Origin: an uncultured Oscillospiraceae bacterium
Lineage (GTDB): Bacteria; Bacillota; Clostridia; Oscillospirales; Acutalibacteraceae
Direction: 5' to 3'
DNA length: 6,066 nucleotides
Assembly (NCBI GenBank): GCA_900550095.1
Contig: URRG01000153.1
Location: 1 to 6,066, forward strand
The notes beneath the pieces were generated by a model. The model did not search any database. It had not been told where the DNA came from and saw only the letters and a list, made by a program, of their open reading frames with translations. The position numbers were made by a program, and so were the translations under genes. Positions 4,798 through 6,066 of the stretch are shown piece after piece. Numbering within the stretch: the first letter of the stretch is position 1; each line of letters begins with the position of its first letter.

Positions 4798-6066
4798 ATG
4801 ACATACACTGTTTTAACCTATCTGGAAAAAAGTGCGGAAACATATCCGCAGAAAGAAGCCGTTGTAGATGAGGCCGGTAGCTGCACCTATGCAGAGCTGC
4901 TGGAACGCAGCCGACGGGCAGGCAGTTTTCTTGCAGCAAAGCTCAAGAAAGGGGAGCCGATCCCCGTGTTTATGGAAAAGGGAACGGATGCGCTTTGCGC
5001 CTTTTTGGGCATTGCTTACGCCGGCGGGGCCTACTGCCTGGTAAATCCGGAGCTCCCTCGGGCAAGGCTGTTGCAGATTCAGCAGGTTTTGGAAGCCGGA
5101 ACGGTAGTGACAACTGCGGAACTGGCGCCATATGCGGCGGAAATTTTCCCTGAAGCGGAAATTCTCCTCATCAGCGCCCTGAAATCTGCCCCCGTAGATG
5201 AAAAAGCTCTCGAAGCTCTCCGCCAGGCAGCCATCGATACCGACCCGCTCTATATCAATTTCACATCCGGCTCCACCGGCATCCCAAAGGGGATCTTGGT
5301 AAGCCACCGCAGTGTTCTGGATTTTATCAGCTGCTTCACAGAGCTTTTCCACATCACAGCGGAAGACCGAATCGCAAACCAAGCGCCCTTCGATTTCGAT
5401 GTATCTGTGAAGGACATTTACTCCGCCTTGAAAACAGGAGCCACCCTGGTGATCGTCCCCCGAAGGCTCTTTTCGGCTCCCATCGAACTGATCGACTTTT
5501 TATGCGTCCACAGGGTAACCACCATGATCTGGGCCGTGTCGGCCCTCTGCCTAATCAGCACCTTTCACGGTCTCGATTACAAAACTCCGGAAACGGTGCG
5601 CAAAATTCTTTTCAGCGGCGAGGTAATGCCCTATAAACATCTTCAAAATTGGAAACAGCATCTGCCGAAGGCCGTGTTTGTCAACCTATATGGCCCCACA
5701 GAGATCACCTGCAACTGCACCTATCATATTCTGGAGGAGAACCGCGACTATGCCGCCGGGATTCCCATCGGCAGGCCCTTCCCAAATGAAGACGTTTTTC
5801 TGCTTACTCCGCAGAATCGCCGGGTAAGCAGAGAGGACACCCAAAGCGTGGGAGAAATCTGCGTAAGAGGCACAGCCCTGGCCCTGGGGTATTACCGCTC
5901 ACCCCAGCAGAACGCCGCCCACTTTGTTCAGAACCCGCTGAACCTCCATTACCCCGAGACCGTATACCGGACGGGTGATCTGGGGCGCTACGATGAAAAC
6001 GGAGAGCTGATTTTCGCCGGAAGAAAGGATTTTCAGATCAAATATATGGGGCACCGCATCGAGCTG
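4798..6066 (+). CDS. DltA-like/NRPS-type amino acid adenylation enzyme (partial, 3' end outside window)
   Basis: 423 codons are visible without a stop. This ANL-superfamily enzyme would activate a carboxylic acid, probably an amino acid, as an acyl-AMP and load it onto a carrier protein. Core motifs appear in order: A2-like segment (about 68-87), A3 FTSGSTGIPKG (155-165), A4 FDFDVSV (198-204), A5 NLYGPTE (296-302), A6 near 352-369, A7 YRTGDL (390-395), and A8 GRKDFQIKYMGHRIEL, where the window ends. The catalytic A10 lysine would lie beyond it. NQAPFDFDVSVKDIY and FSGEVMP resemble D-alanine:carrier ligase DltA. However, the position aligning with the DltA cysteine that favours D-alanine is Ser273, and position 205 is Lys. 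Asp201 should bind the substrate amino group. ATG 4798 follows AAGAGGA at 6 nt. Substrate and pathway are unknown, so I withhold the name dltA. The next gene should show whether this is a DltA-like ligase or part of an NRPS. Confidence 0.85.
   Translation, partial: MTYTVLTYLEKSAETYPQKEAVVDEAGSCTYAELLERSRRAGSFLAAKLKKGEPIPVFMEKGTDALCAFLGIAYAGGAYCLVNPELPRARLLQIQQVLEAGTVVTTAELAPYAAEIFPEAEILLISALKSAPVDEKALEALRQAAIDTDPLYINFTSGSTGIPKGILVSHRSVLDFISCFTELFHITAEDRIANQAPFDFDVSVKDIYSALKTGATLVIVPRRLFSAPIELIDFLCVHRVTTMIWAVSALCLISTFHGLDYKTPETVRKILFSGEVMPYKHLQNWKQHLPKAVFVNLYGPTEITCNCTYHILEENRDYAAGIPIGRPFPNEDVFLLTPQNRRVSREDTQSVGEICVRGTALALGYYRSPQQNAAHFVQNPLNLHYPETVYRTGDLGRYDENGELIFAGRKDFQIKYMGHRIEL

Noticed and set aside
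4813..5382. 189-residue minus-strand open frame inside the adenylation gene
   Set aside because: It lies opposite adenylation motifs including A3. The translation has no recognisable fold, and the plus frame is clearly the real one.
1..6066. CRISPR array, phage or insertion sequence
   Set aside because: No spaced repeat array, transposase, integrase, terminal inverted repeats or tRNA attachment site is visible; every long gene is ordinary chromosomal type.

Overview
The window looks like chromosomal DNA from an endospore-forming anaerobic Firmicute, most likely a gut Clostridia lineage such as Lachnospiraceae. This is inferred from a SpoIIID orthologue, a DUF4250 domain, strong AAGGAG-type ribosome binding sites, TTGACA/TATAAT promoters and moderately GC-rich coding DNA. 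No rRNA, tRNA, CRISPR array, insertion sequence or transposase is visible.

Layout from left to right. spoIIID (4-339, minus) starts at TTG behind a good Shine-Dalgarno and a sigma-E-type promoter. Its last codons carry a plus-oriented intrinsic terminator that probably serves a convergent gene just off the left edge. The 340-591 gap holds that promoter and a perfect 15-bp stem-loop. Next is a HAD-IIIA phosphatase fused to a C-terminal DUF4250 domain (592-1449, minus). The 1450-1718 gap carries the intrinsic terminator of a family 31 glycoside hydrolase (1719-3719, minus). That gene has its own sigma-A promoter (TTGACA-18-TATAGT) and a leader with a possible 25-codon ORF and a GAAA-capped hairpin. 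Further right is a small XRE-type DNA-binding protein (4011-4316, minus) with its own terminator.

The XRE gene is divergent from a large plus-strand gene (4798 to beyond the window end) encoding a DltA-like/NRPS-type adenylation enzyme, cut off inside core motif A8. The 481-bp space between them is AT-rich near the regulator. It contains a near-consensus plus-strand promoter (TTGATA-17-TATAAT), a dyad over its -35, an apparent leader of about 375 nt with several stem-loops, and a near-perfect Shine-Dalgarno with no canonical start codon beside it.

The genes look like separate transcription units rather than one operon. spoIIID is a developmental regulator, the GH31 is a stand-alone intracellular alpha-glycosidase, and the HAD gene is of unknown substrate. 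The XRE/adenylation pair is the most system-like part: a regulator facing the first gene of what may be an aminoacyl-carrier-protein pathway continuing to the right. That reading is inference, since the downstream genes are not in view.
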